Assembly: GCA_029339505.1 (NCBI GenBank)
Contig: JAQISU010000180.1
Span: 616,501 to 680,500, forward strand
DNA: 64,000 nt
DNA from: Unio delphinus
Taxonomy: Eukaryota; Mollusca; Bivalvia; Unionida; Unionidae
Direction of reading: 5' to 3'
The number at the start of each line of letters is the position of its first letter. The stretch's first letter is position 1. The notes beneath the pieces are model-generated. The model was not told the DNA's origin, made no database searches, and worked only from the letters and a program-made list of their open reading frames with translations. A program made the translations under genes and the position numbers. This document shows positions 47,219 through 60,479 of the stretch, one piece after another.

Positions 47219-49534
47219 TAGTGTCCAACTCGCCAAAACGACTCCAATTTACGATTTATCATATACCTGTAGTAAACAATGAAAATGGTATGGTATTATA
47301 ACATGGTGCGTGCTAGTTTGGAAGAATGTTGTTGGAGTTCCAGTGAATAGATCAGTGTGTTTTTTTCTACTGGATTCCAGGATAACGTTATATTACAGCA
47401 ATGAGTATTGTTGTTATAGTAGTTGTCACTTGCAGCATTTGTCAGACTAAATCGTAATATGAGCTACAATCGCATGCTACGGAATTGGTCATCACGGCAT
47501 TAATATCAAGGTCCAATAATAACGTTTCTAAGAGCTATATATTTTGCATTTTATATTATATTATATTTTTGTTGAAAGTTTTATTATATTATATTTTTGG
47601 ACTTTGATATTCTAACAGTCATTATTACCAATCATGCTAATATACTGTTTGCCTGTTATCCTACCAACATAAACGGTCTTGACAAATGCTCATTTTTCTC
47701 TTAGAACCTATTTTTCAGTTTCGTAGAGGGAATCTGTATAATCCACGCTTACCCTAACGGTCATGGATCAAGCACTTCTTGAATTTAGCGATATTGATTC
47801 CCAGAGCAGTCCGACGTTTTGCTCACTTGCCGGAACAGCAACACACAGATGTTTGTCTTTAAAATCCAGAATCTCTGAACCTGCGTCAGCCTTCCCCAAC
47901 CCCCTTGATTCATTAAGTATTCATTAAACCCGAGTGAATCGAAATCGAAGTACCTGCTAATGCTTGTTGTTTCTCTCAGTTTAGAAAAGTAATGGATCTA
48001 GAACATCTGGAACCTATCTGCGTAAATTTCCAGAATGTCCCCTGATTTGTCATTACCAAAATGAAATGACTGCGATTGCAAGCTTTTCATCCGACCCTAG
48101 AGATGTAGAATAAACTCATAGCTCATATCAAACAAGCGGAACGAGTGAGGGACAAAATATGCTTGAGCAAGTTGGCCGACCACATGGAAAGTGTATGAAG
48201 GGAAATTAGAAATATTATCCCAGTGGTGCGAATAGAAACACACGTCTGTCTTTTAGAAGAAGAAAAAAACTGTAGGGCCACAAATACCTAAGTTCCCCTA
48301 GTGGCGCTTCCAGTTACAACCATGTTCAACCACTGCACCGTCTCAGTTTCATTTTTCTATCGTGAAAGGAAGGATATATATAAAACAAAAATTTGACACG
48401 TTATAAATGTGACTTATTACCACCAAAACACTTGGACCAATGTCCGAAACAAAATATTCTAATGTGGGATCTAATGTGGCTAAACAACAAATCGTTTGAA
48501 CCAATTTTTAGAGATTATATGACTCGCCTCTTGAACAGCACTGGTTATATTGTCCCGTCATTACAATAAGCAGCGAAATCCAGACCTTATTGGTCGATCC
48601 GAACTATGGGTAGTTCTGCCACAATGGTTCGATTTGTCTGACGACTCCCTGATTTCGTTGCCAGCAACAGTTTACTACACATGAAGAATGATCCCTTTAC
48701 CTTAACACCGCTGTCACATTGATACACGTCGACCCCGTTATAGCTCTGAAGTAGACTCAGCCGATCAGAAGGAGATTTCTCAGACTGATTTGTATCGCAG
48801 AATGAAGGAAGGGACCATATTTCCGCACAGGCTATGTCGTCGTTGATCCAAAGATTGTCCGCTTAACATATAAGGAACTATTCTTATACAGATTAATTTC
48901 TTATCGACTCACGAATTTCTGGTAGTTGCAACTAGCACAGATATAAACCTATGTTTATTCACCAGTAGTATACCAAAGAACAGCACCAGTCACATGTATA
49001 GTGAAGAATCAAAGAATACTATATACACCTACTAGTGACAAAATATTCGTAGTTCAAAACATTTGACCGCAGTTGTTTCAACTTTTATTATAAAATACAT
49101 CTTTTGCGGTGATGATGTATCAAAGAATATAATATAGTCTCATCTTGTTACACAAGAACTTAGAAATGCATTTATTGTTTTCCTCGGGTAAATTGTATTT
49201 ATTATTTCAATGCTCCTGGAACGCTAATGCATGACACGATATTTTATATCCAGTTTAAAAGCGTGATTTATTTTCGAAGTAATGCAAACATTTTAGTATG
49301 AAATATAGCACTAAAATTGTCAGGTGTAACATGATCATGGAGACAATAAATCTAAAACAAAAATTTTACTAAAAGATCTAAACGATAGATTTGTCCTGCT
49401 TTGTTACGAAACCACAACATACGATACAATTACTTATTTTTATATCGTTTTATTGTTCTATATACAAAATGCAAAGAAAATGAAATGTAAAATTCAGCCC
49501 CAAGAAGGTAAATTGAATAATATATGATGCAAAC
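47219..49534 (-). other. Intron DNA with a GC-richer decayed stretch
   Basis: Between about 47700 and 48880 the base composition is less AT-rich and short coding-like pieces appear on the + strand (for example MDQALLEFSDIDSQSSPTFC near 47764, and SADQKEISQTDLYRRMKEG near 48760), broken by stops. This looks like an old, unidentified mobile-element relic. No family could be assigned. Confidence 0.35.
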
Positions 49535-49600
49535 CTTTCCCTGCATGGTAGCCTTTGCTTAACTTGCTCCTGCTCTCTGTTGATGCCATTGCCGGTCGTG
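49535..49600 (-). CDS. Discoidin/CBM14 gene, candidate short linker exon
   Basis: After acceptor aacttttttag the 66-base segment reads (x)RPAMASTESRSKLSKGYHAG K in phase 1 and ends phase 1 at aaag|gtttgc. Phase and strand agree with the neighbouring exons. The donor is weak and the peptide is a featureless Ser/Lys-rich linker, so the call is tentative. Confidence 0.4.
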
Positions 49601-49656
49601 CTAAAAAAGTTTGGAAAAATTATTAAAAATAATTGGAGACATCATACAACATTTAT

Positions 49657-49662
<6 letters not shown>

Positions 49663-49716
<54 letters not shown>

Positions 49717-49822
49717 GAAAAGTTCGCACACAGTGACGCCATAACATTTATTATATTATATTATATTATATTATATTATATTATATTATATTATATTATA
49801 TTATATTATATTATATTATATT
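49663..49822. repeat. (CT)n and (TTATA)n microsatellites
   Basis: About 24 CT units at 49663-49711. After a 37-base spacer come about 15 units of the pentanucleotide TTATA at 49749-49822. Confidence 0.95.
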
Positions 49823-49914
49823 GCAGGATAATAATTTTGAAATGAAGCCCCTAATTCGAGTTTTAATAATGATCAATTACAGTGAAGTCCTCTACAATTA
49901 AGGAACTGAAATAC

Positions 49915-50049
49915 TCATGTTTCTGTTTAAACCAAAGGTGAAGTCACTAATTTTCGATTATTAACGATTTTGTGTCTGGATTTTGTGGTTGCCGCAAAAA
50001 CGTGAAATTAAAACCCCTTTTAGCCATGCAGCAGAAACAATACAATGAT

Positions 50050-50121
<72 letters not shown>

Positions 50122-50331
50122 TGAATGGAAGTGAATTTTCTGTAACTCGTAAGTTATTTGAGTAAACAAAATGTTTCATGTTTCTTTTTAAACCAAAGGT
50201 GAAGTCACTATTTTTCGAATATTAACGATTTTGTGTCTGGATTTTTTGGTTGCCGCAAAAACGTGAAATTAAAACCACTTTTAGCCATGCAGCAGAAACA
50301 ACACAATGATTGATGATGATGATAAAGGAAA

Positions 50332-50393
<62 letters not shown>

Positions 50394-50450
50394 GGAAATG
50401 AATGAAAGTGAATTTTCTGTAACTCGTAACTTATTGGAGTAAACAAAATA
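49915..50450. repeat. Tandem duplication of about 265 bp containing (GA)n
   Basis: Two adjacent copies share taaaccaaaggtgaagtcac, gattttgtgtctggattttt, gttgccgcaaaaacgtgaaa and the right end gaattttctgtaactcgtaa. Each encloses its own GA tract (50055-50117 and 50337-50391). The second has gained a gatgatgat run before the GA tract. Similarity is high, so the duplication is fairly recent. Confidence 0.88.
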
Positions 50451-50710
50451 ATTTATAGGTAATTATTTTCTTCTTATTAAAATGTAAATGTGACAGTATT
50501 TATAAGGCAATTTAACTTTTATGAAAGGGAAATAAAGGATGACCAAGATATTTAGAAACAAAAGTCCCTGTCCCAGAGTCGCTTAAAATAAATCACTTCA
50601 AGTACAGTTGTTGTAAATATTGCTTGGTACCTACCTTAAGCACACAAATGCAAATGGCGGTTACATTCTTTGCTCTCTTATTGTAACAACATTTTAATTT
50701 CGATTTAAAG

Positions 50711-50712
<2 letters not shown>

Positions 50713-50773
<61 letters not shown>
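50713..50773. repeat. (CT)n microsatellite
   Basis: About 30 CT units. Confidence 0.95.
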
Positions 50774-50775
<2 letters not shown>

Positions 50776-50779
50776 GAAT

Positions 50780-53454
50780 ATATTTACGTACTCATAAGGA
50801 TATGCAATACAAATAAAATCTAAAATGCAAAAAATAGGCCTCACCTTTTAAAAATAGTTTTTTTTACACGAATCCTGCAAATTGTTAGTCACTGAACGTA
50901 CATAGCCTGTTTGCAATGGTATTCAGTGTGACAGAACTAATAGCGTATACATAGTAGACTCTACAACAAACGTTTTGAATGAAAATCTATTGGTTATATA
51001 TATTATTAAAATTATTTAAGTAGTTATTATATCTATCATTACAAATATAGCAATGTTTTAGAAACGATGGAGACATCGATGTGTCATGAGTATTGTTAAA
51101 GGAAATTAGATAACAAAATTTGGATGAGTGTTGATAAAGGGAAATTAGATAACGAAATTTGGATGCAATTTCTGCTAGCAAACTAGATGGGTAGCTAGTC
51201 AATGTCACGCGATTTACGTTGTATGCAGAAATAAACAAAATAAGGAACCTAACCCTTAAAGGAAAACTCATATTATTAAATCTTTTTTCTTGAAGATGTT
51301 ACGCTCTGAAGTTTGTCATATATGATGTCTCGCTGTAAAGTTTATAAAGACTACCCAACAATGTTCATCGTATTAGTCCGCTAAAGAAATGTGTCAGCCA
51401 ATTTTTTAATAATCTTTTTGTTTGCATTAATACAACCGTTACATTGGCGAAATACACAATTTGATGCATTGCGTGTACTGCTAGGTAACCAGAACATGGT
51501 CGCTGTCAGATCTTCATGTAGGACAGCGGAGATTGATTTTAATCAGATTGGCTGGGACTGAGTTGATTATTTTGTGATTTACGCACAAAATAATGAGAAG
51601 CATCGCATTTTCTTTGTGGAGGAAGGTCAATTAATTAGTCATTCACTTATTTATTTATAAATGAATCCATTTTCCTTCGTCTGCATAGCAACACTCTATA
51701 ATAGCAATACATTGGTTGACCTGTGATTATGCATGCAGCTCCCATTTGAACGTTTCTAATGTTTCTGAATCTTGGATAGAAAAAATTATGTCTTTAGAAC
51801 CATATTGTAAAACTGGATGTATGAATAGTATGTATGGCTTAGCCAAAGCTGAACTGGGAAGACAGTAATCTAGCAAAGTGATAATTTTATGTGTTCGGAA
51901 TAATAGTACTTATGCATGTAGTGTTAGTCCAAAGTGACTGTGACTTTTAGGAGGAAACTACTTCATATTATCCAAAACGAACTTCAGAAATGAACAGTCA
52001 GTTTTCCTGATTATAATCAATAAATGGTCTGTTTTTGAAGTGTTATAAGTAACGTATCAGTCTCTTGGCCATGTATTACATATTTAAAACTTTAAAAGTC
52101 TGTATAAAGTATTGCAAAGGTAATATGTACCAGCAAATAACCTCGCAGCCTAGCAAGTGATTTATCTTGTTGATACTTAATTTTGATAAATAAATCTCTG
52201 ATAACATTTAGTTAACTTTATTTCGAGCCATGACACAAATATTCCGGCAATTCTGTATTTGTAAACGTAGAAACCTAAGCCTTTAAAACACACTCTGTCA
52301 TATACTGCGTTGGAATTAAGGATTTTTAAGCATGTGATTCCATTAAAATCCAGAGAAGAACATTTGTGTGATAAATATATAGGCAACTCATTATTTTAGA
52401 AATATATAAACTAACACTTTAATCCATACTCTATCAAAAGGTTGCATAACCTCAATTAGGATTGAACACGTGATTTCATTCGAATCAAGGGAAGAACATT
52501 TGTTCAGTGATTAAAATTTCGATTAGTTAATGAGTAGTTTAGCCGACTGAAAGAAATCCAGTCTTGATATTAATACATCAAATCATTTACATGCAAAACA
52601 TTATATACAGGTTTGAATATAATTGGCTCAAACGCCTTTGTCACTCGGCACTTTTGAGAGATTGGTCTATAACATGATATCGTCTTGTCTCGTCTTTAAT
52701 CAATCAACGAAATAGAACCCGGATTTCTCTGCTCTGGTTTGTTGCAAGAACATGGAAATTTCATCAGGACATTTCTGGCAGTTTTGAATAATTTATATGG
52801 GTCCAGCGGCATGGTTTAGGTCAAGACCCAGTTCTTATATCAACATTTATTATTTATATATAATGATATCAGAAATAATAGTTTGATTTCTAGCTTCAAA
52901 ATGCAATAACTATTTATCATTATTTCTCCAACGTGCAACAGAGCTAAAATAAGCTTCTGCAGCTCACACTTTTCGTGGTCGTTTTTTGTAATAATTTTGG
53001 AGCCTAACATTATTTTGTTCTGGAATAACTGTAGTGAAAGAAGCATAACTATTAACGTAATAATTACCATAATAAGAGAAAATATTTCAATCACTGATCC
53101 ATCTTTATCTGTTTGAAATGTAAACTAAATACTTGTTCGGGTTCTCTGTCTTTCCTTGAATGCCAGTACTTATTTCCTTATGTATCTGTGACGAAAATTA
53201 ATGATTAATGAAATGCATTAATTTACTATTTTGTATTTGAACTGTTAACTTGTAGACATGATATAATTGAAAAGGTAAGAAGACAGATGGTATGAAATAT
53301 CATGACAAATGGGCTTTAACCGCAGTCACTGGTAACATTCTGGAGGTAATCAGTTAGCTGAGAGCAATGTAGCCGAAAGAAAGTTCTTGAAAGCACATTA
53401 TTTCCGTTATATATTATCAAACGACACTATGTTTATGTGCATGAAAATACTCAC
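50780..53454 (-). other. Intron DNA of the discoidin/CBM14 gene
   Basis: An 84-codon frame at 52840-53094 (-) has a hydrophobic start and the segment KNDHEKCELQKLILALLHVG, but its splice-framed version does not keep the phase of the gene. It is left unassigned. Nothing else was recognised. Confidence 0.4.
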
Positions 53455-53571
53455 GAGTTGTCGTTAATTCCGGAGCTAAATTAATTGTTGTATGAAGACC
53501 AGACAAGATGGTACTTTTGCAGTGTTGGCCACATTTTGTCTTAGATGTCTCGGTCGATTTTTCTTTGCTTT
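53455..53571 (-). CDS. Discoidin/CBM14 gene, probable linker exon
   Basis: The acceptor is actcttattccag and the donor c|gtgagt, giving 117 bases with phase 1 at both ends. It encodes (x)SKEKSTETSKTKCGQHCKS then TILSGLHTTINLAPELTTT, a Thr/Ser/Lys-rich linker with two Cys that resembles mucin-like spacers between extracellular domains. The good splice sites and matching phases support it. No family was recognised. Confidence 0.55.
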
Positions 53572-54163
53572 CTGGAATAAGAGTGAATATTAAAGTGATA
53601 CTAATTGTTAAGAATACATATTCTTTAGGGAAGGTAAAAAAATATAGATGCAAACTCCTATCATTAAACTTGTGTATGCAGCGGGCGAAATGGAGCATGG
53701 TTGAATGGAAATAGTGCTGAATGTATGAACACTAATATCGCTTTATCCAATAGCGAACAGTTTCATCCCAATATATGCAAACCTTATTAGAACTTTGCTT
53801 TGCAACAAACGTTGAAGTAAAGTAGAGAAAGAGGATGTTCAGAAAAGTAATAGAAGATTCATTCCCAAAATAGTATTTTAATTGAATGACGGAATTTGAT
53901 ATTAACTGTTGCTCCGAACTGAAACTGAAAATATAATTTCCAAATGCATTTTAAAAATGAGAGTTCATAGATCGTCTACATTGAATTAAAGATGCAAAGA
54001 AAAAGAACGAGTGAGCAGCTTCCTTCTCTCCATGTATGGTTAGGATTGATAAACAAATGGCTACTCTTACCAGCAATGTTTAGTAAAACCTTTTCAAAGG
54101 AGAAGGAATTTAGGAGAATGTGACCAAAGACGTGATTGAACAAGATTCATTGGTATACATATA

Positions 54164-54168
<5 letters not shown>

Positions 54169-54250
<82 letters not shown>

Positions 54251-54269
54251 GTGTATGTATGTATGTATG

Positions 54270-54338
<69 letters not shown>
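54169..54338. repeat. (TA)n-(TATG)n-(TA)n compound microsatellite
   Basis: Two long TA tracts flank a short tatatgtgtatgtatgtatg block. Confidence 0.95.
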
Positions 54339-54339
<1 letters not shown>

Positions 54340-54699
54340 TATTATCGACAATGACTCTGAAATAAATTGTTGTTCTCTGAACTGTACATGGCTGAACCTG
54401 TCCTGTTAACTGAAATAACCATCCATCAAGTCCCTAGCCAAATTAATTATACGCAATAGACATTTACAATACCACTTAATGTATTATAATGAATAAATAA
54501 ACCGATATTGGCATACATGAACGGCGTTGCATAATTTCATATATTTATAAGATCTTCGTCTTTCCGCCTTTGCACGTTTCCGCTGACCGGGATATTCCCC
54601 AACATTTTCTTTGGGTCGAGGACATTTGTAGTAAAATTCGGTGGACTTGAGAAATGCCCTTTTGGAGCGTTCTTTTGATAATCTATTTGAGTGGATCCC

Positions 54700-55320
54700 T
54701 TAAGGACTTATATAAGAGGATTTATGTTTCCTTGCTTGATTTTGAGTGCCATTTAGTATCGTAAATCAAATATTTTTCAGTGACTTTGTTTATCCGATAG
54801 TTACAATCATCATGAAAGACACTTCTTAGTTGTAGGATCTGCCTACTGTGCATTTCCCCTATCACATCCACAATTTCAACGAATAAATGTTGCTTATCTC
54901 TAACAGCTATATTGGTCGTATTGTTCACACATTCGGTATTGTTGTCATTCCACAGTCTGTGAACAATTTCATTTTTATCGGCATGTAAGTTTATAACTTG
55001 TCTGACAAAGACTGATCCAATGTGAATTTGGATTTTTTATAGTTTTGAAAATAGACACATTGTTTAGTCTCTTTGAATGTTCTTTATCGTCCATGCTAGA
55101 CACCAAATCACCATCACCAAACATAAGCTTAATACTCGCCTCGAAATCTAAGCTACAACATCAATGCTTCTCCAGATATCTTCTTGTGTTATCTTTCATA
55201 TGTCTCGTGCATTGAAACAAATAGCATCGGGAAATTGTTTTCAAAATTTGCATTAGTGGACGATTTCTCCTCGTCACTGCCAAAATTTTGCCGTTCATAG
55301 CTAGAACATTATTTAAAATC
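54700..55320 (-). pseudogene. Unidentified decayed coding-like stretch
   Basis: Pieces on the - strand read AMNGKILAVTRRNRPLMQIL (near 55300), MFGDGDLVSSMDDKEHSKRL (near 55110), HIDRI-like debris, and HSRQILQLRSVFHDDCNYRI then NKVTEKYLIYDTKWHSKS (54722-54860). Residue content is protein-like, but stops and shifts separate the pieces. It is probably an old transposon or captured-gene relic. I could not name the family. Confidence 0.35.
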
Positions 55321-55346
55321 ACACACACACACACACACACACACAC

Positions 55347-55409
<63 letters not shown>
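55321..55409. repeat. (CA)n-(TA)n microsatellite
   Basis: About 13 CA units followed by about 29 TA units. Confidence 0.95.
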
Positions 55410-55410
<1 letters not shown>

Positions 55411-55871
55411 CTGATAAGCTTGACTCATCAAATATAGTTTTTTTTTCTGAAAGTCTTTTTTGTTAAGGAGTAATGTAACATATTTCGTTGCTTTAAAATT
55501 AGCGCGTTCCTACAAATCATCTGAACTGGAAAAATATGATTAAACACATGAAATCCATTCAAATCCAAATTAACTCTAGGTAATGTTTCAATCTGAGCAG
55601 CAATTAATGATGTCAATATCACTACTTTACGTTCAGTTCTTTGAATTTTCCGATGATGTTACTCACGGACCAATATTTGTTTCTTGCATTATATTTCTTT
55701 TCATCTGCTTACATGAAAACCCTGTCTTACCAAAATAACTAAGGAAATACCAGGAAGAAAATATGTTACAAAACAGAAGATATTTCAATACAGGGATCAA
55801 TATAAAAATGACGACAGACAGTCTGATAATGGCATGTGCACATGCATATGTTCAAACGACTGATTTTCTGG

Positions 55872-55875
55872 GAGA

Positions 55876-55915
<40 letters not shown>

Positions 55916-55922
55916 GACAGAC
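55872..55922. repeat. Imperfect (GA)n/(GACA)n microsatellite
   Basis: gagagaga blocks broken by regular gacaga units. Confidence 0.9.
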
Positions 55923-55924
55923 AT

Positions 55925-58299
55925 ACAGAGGGGGTATTTATTATCCAGTTTCATCAATATGATTATCCTGCTCCCTTCAAACAAGATTATGTTTTAAAGA
56001 ACAATTAGCAACTCAGATCTGAACACGAAATTTTAGGATATTAAGTTTTGTGTTTCTTTTACTAACCTAGTTAGTGTCTGTTATACTAAGTAAATGTATG
56101 AAACTCGTGATGTGTCTTGCTTTAATTTGGGTACGTTTTGACTTGAATACTTTTTGACATGAGTACGGCTAGACTTTTGTTTGGGTACGTTGAGGTTACG
56201 GTACGTTTTTACTTGCTTCCGATTGTGGAATGTTGTAGTGGATTGTGACAGATTGTGGGGATTGTTGCAGGTTGTCAAGGATTAACCAGATTGCAACATA
56301 TATATGTTAGCCCCTGATGTTAATAATTTCGCGCCTGGCCTTTTTTTGGGCATCCAGTTACATAATAATAATTGTCATCACATGTTTCACAGGTAAGTCG
56401 TGGGGTACTGTGTTCGGATCAAATGAATTTCAAGAGGGGGTCGTAAATCAAACATTGACAGACTTTTAGGAGGGTGCAGTGTCTAATGATTATATGAATT
56501 AACATCCACTCGGAATTGAACAAGTCGTGGCTAACATTAGAATCGCAAGCTTAAATATATTGTCTTGAGAACTAAATGTTCGAAGTCACTAAACCAACTT
56601 GCGGAAATTATAAGGGAAGATAAGCCAATCCAACATCATTTTAAATTGGCGGGAAACTTGTTATTCTGGGAATTATAAGGAGCTTCATTACAGGTCAGTG
56701 ACTATCTGCTCGATTGTTTTGAAATATTACATCAAAGTAAATTGTAATTTAATTATTACAGTATGACTACTTTAGTATGTAGAATTAAAATTTGAAGGGT
56801 TTGATTCCTTCGTAGTGTTTGATATACGTGCATATTTTGATATATGAGCAATGTTTATGTAAAACATTAATATTGTAATTCACTATTTGGTTATTGTCGT
56901 TGTAACCTCGTGCATTTATTCATTTGATAGTATAGATTGTCAAATGTTGAATTGAATTCTAAACTTAGTATAATGGTTGCAACATTAGTTAATAGGGATT
57001 TGACTTTTTGTATATACTTTGTATTAGCATCATGTGTAACGATATATCAGCGCATGAATATGTGGTTATCTGTGTACACTTTGTAGAAGTGCAATGTGCA
57101 TAAATGCGTCTGATTATGTGAAATTGCTCTGGATAATAAGATTGAAAATCTATATATACCTTGTACACAGAGAGAATGGGTATTTCGATGGGCACGACTG
57201 CGTGACCAAAGAAGGTAATGACTTTGATGATATTGTTGTTTAGTGTGAGTTTAGATAGCTAGAGGAATATGCTATGCTAATGTCCTTGTGTGATATTACA
57301 TGAAGATTTTAGGGACCGGATGATCTGTAGGAGACAGAGGGAATTACCCCAGTGCACTTGGTCCGAGTCTCTGGGAGACAAAGAAAAAGGACGAACGGAG
57401 GCAGAAATTAGGCGGACTGGAGGGAATTGGATTGCCAGTCCAGACAAAAGTCATACAGATGAGTAGGAACACAGCACAGGAGGAAAATCTATCACACTAA
57501 GTCAGATGACGAAATATGCCTTCACTTGGTTGAATGAAAGACGAGTGATCGGATTTTAATTTGAATTTTATTTGAGAAATGACTGTTATTGAATGATATA
57601 AAACTGTTGTTTATTTGACTTTCACATTTTGTGTATTCATTAATTTAACTATCGGTACCGCTGCCTGGGGGCTCAGAGCTTTGCATCTCTCTATCACTAC
57701 TTCAATTTCTGACACAAACGATCCAGGGTGGATCTTCTTTAATAATTGAAATAATATTGGGAGCACCCGGTCTCATCCTAAATAACGGGAAAACCTCTAC
57801 ACAGGTAGTAGTAGATTGTGAGGATTATTTTATGATTAATATATTTAAATATATGCTGGTCTACTGTGGCCTTCTCACGCTTGACAGTTGTAGCTTTTTG
57901 TGGATCATGGTAGATTGTAGTGGAGTGTAGTAGATTGCAGTGGATTGTGCTATATATTTGTCGATTGTGTTATTTTCATGCTTGATTGTAGAAGATTGTG
58001 GTAGATTGATATATTTTAATCTGCTTTGGAAAATTCTAGTTGATTGTGGCAGAGTGTGTTAGATTGTACTGGATTCTGGTATATTGTGGCGGATTGTGGT
58101 AGATCGTGGGAAATCGTGACGCTCTAATCAAACATAATATTCAGCCATATTTTTCTTGTTATTTACTGCTCTTATTTCTCCATTATAAATCTTCAAAGAA
58201 GTGTTTGATGAAGATATGTGATTGTAGCTGAGGTGTCTGCACGTTATAAAGGGGACAACGGCTTTTTTATATTTTTTTCTCGACCCAGATGACATATAT
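55925..58299 (-). other. Intron DNA with degenerate simple repeats
   Basis: At 57880-58110 a degenerate 10-12-bp repeat (gtagattgtgg, with variants) is visible. A related gtacgttttgacttg motif repeats at 56120-56220. The segment around 57300-57800 is less AT-rich and could be an old retroelement end, but no domain or repeat pair was found to support that. Confidence 0.4.
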
Positions 58300-58300
58300 G

Positions 58301-58390
<90 letters not shown>
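58300..58390. repeat. (TA)n-(GT)n microsatellite
   Basis: About 27 TA units followed by about 18 GT units. Confidence 0.95.
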
Positions 58391-58391
<1 letters not shown>

Positions 58392-58394
58392 CAA

Positions 58395-59415
58395 ATTGTC
58401 ATAAGAATTCCATGTTTTCGGATGACCATGCAATCAACATTAATAACTTGTCAGCTTGTTCTAGCATGACTTCACATTTAACGCAAACCAAGCCTTAGTC
58501 ACGGGAGGAAAGGCGAGAGGAAATTTGCGGAACTCTGAATCTGCATTAATTTTATCGGAAAGATTAAGTTGTTTTTTTCTTTAATTTGCGCATGCTATTT
58601 AAACATTTTCTCTTTAATTGTTCTTTTGAAAGGCTGGCTGACTGTTCAACCGCTATATGGTGATCATAATTACATGCTAACAATTTTAATAGTAATATTC
58701 CGAGCACGAAATGTCTTTCTTTTTAAAAATCGCTAAATTCAGGCCAGAAATTTGTGAAGCGTTATTGATCCAAATTGATGTAAAACGTCGAAATATCCCT
58801 TAATTGATTTTATAATACGTCACATTCTTCACGTTCTTACTGTAGTAACACGAAATGGAAACAATTCATGTAAACTGACATTTACTGCCTTTAAAATATC
58901 GAAAGAAAACCTACGTGTATTTGATAGAATAAAAGAAAATATTTCGCTCAATAAGTGGAAAAATCTTGTATTACTATTAGTAGCTTCTCTGCTTTTGACA
59001 AAAAAGTGTTTCCAATTTACTCGTGACATATTTTCTTATAGCTAACAAAACAAACAAGAACCTGATATCCTCATTTCATTAATAAAGTATAAATAAAGAA
59101 CATACACGGAAACCGAATGAACTATCGCTATAACCATGGATAAGGAGCTAAATGCTGTTTTAGCAAATGATATACAAACTTTCTGAGAAATCATCTGAAA
59201 TACGATCTGAGATGCAACATTTAACAACGGAAAAGAATTCAAGTATTTGGTGGGAAAGTTATTCATGGCATGTATTGCCACATTTTGCCGTAGGTGTGGT
59301 TGACAACAGGTAAGTATGTTTGATATATAGTTGGTGGATGCTTTGACCTGGTTACTTTACCACTGCACTTCGGAAGCAAAGCTGTCAAGTGCACCAGTCT
59401 GTAGTATGGCAGTCG
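58395..59415 (-). other. Intron DNA, nothing recognised
   Basis: Two short - strand frames (58829-59029, 59042-59281) lack recognisable motifs and are treated as chance. Confidence 0.45.
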
Positions 59416-60394
59416 TTGTTGTTGTTGTTGTTGTTGTTGTTGTAGGGTTTATCGCCATTTTTCAGCACACGATGGCTATACATGGTGACCAGTATTATTG
59501 GCGGAGGAAGAACCCGGGAAAACCCCCGGAAAGAACCACCGACCCACGAGAAGCTACTGGCAAGCTTTCTCACATAACTACATTAGCCGAATCTTTAGAC
59601 TCGAACACACGCAGACAGAGGTGAGATGGCAGTGATCCGTAACGGAGAGCACTTTAGACTAGTGATGGGAATCGGTCAGAAATTCATAATCGATAATCAG
59701 TTCCCCTTAACCAACTGATCATCGATTATAATCGGTTACTAAGATCAAATTTTATTTTTTGTTAAACAATTATATCTTTGATCAAGAGTTCAAAAATATG
59801 ATTATAAATGTACAGGAGTAATCTCTTTTAATGACATGTATACTTTAACCTGACAATAATATTACATTATGTGTTACTTTTGTTCTACAACTTTGTTAAA
59901 TGAACGCAACTTTTTATGGCTGATCAATCATATGTAACTGAAATACTACTACAATCCCCCGAAATTCTTTCGTTCACATGTGATGTGTGTATAACTTAAA
60001 GTATAGAAGGACATGTTTTTCTTGTTTGTCATTGTTTATAAATACTACAAACGATGTTGCAATTTGACTGAAACAAATCAACAAAATGTGTTTAAATGTA
60101 TTAACTCAACAATTTAACAATTTGACCATGTAATAATGACTATATATTCCTAATTATGAATCATAAGGTTTCATATTTGTAGTTGTGAAGGGAATTAATA
60201 AATTTCAGGTCAACTTTAGTGGCTGGGAGTTTTACTAACCTTTGTGCTTTGCTTTCACCTAAAAAGTAGTCTCCCTTTACACACAATCGATTATGGAATT
60301 CACAATCGATTGTCTGCTCAACCAACTGATGATTGATTATAATCGATAATCGGAACAACACTACTTTAGACCACTCGGCCACTCGAGGACCCCT
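59416..60394 (-). mobile_element. tRNA-derived SINE family 1, copy E, split by an hAT element
   Basis: On the - strand the head lies at 60394-60372 (ctcgagtggccgagtgg, with an intact A box). It resumes at 59651 with the B box region (gtgttcgagtct), the core (gtgggtcggtggttctttcc), the 3' body (gctgaaaaatggcgataaac) and an (ACA)n tail at about 59445-59416. Removing the inserted element and one copy of the 8-bp duplication restores a continuous SINE of about 265 bp, the most complete copy in the window. Confidence 0.88.
59660..60363. mobile_element. Non-autonomous hAT element inserted in a SINE
   Basis: This 704-bp element starts tagtgatgggaatcgg and ends, inverse complemented, tagtgttgttccgatt. 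It is flanked by an exact 8-bp duplication, ctttagac (59652-59659 and 60364-60371). Sub-terminal aatcgattataatcg motifs occur near both ends and could be transposase binding sites. No transposase coding was found. Confidence 0.85.
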
Positions 60395-60479
60395 GTATGG
60401 CAGTCTGTTATCTTGCGTGTTAGTTTCATAAGTCTTGTCAGCGAAAGTGACTGGTGTACATTAGAGAAGTACAGCAAAA

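Noticed and set aside
52840..53094. 84-codon - strand frame (KNDHEKCELQKLILALLHVG)
   Set aside because: Lies in an intron of the discoidin/CBM14 gene, but its splice-framed reading either stops or changes phase; no family recognised.
57300..57800. Possible LTR retrotransposon end
   Set aside because: A word resembling an inverse primer-binding site (tttctgacacaaac) is present, but no paired LTR or coding domain was found.
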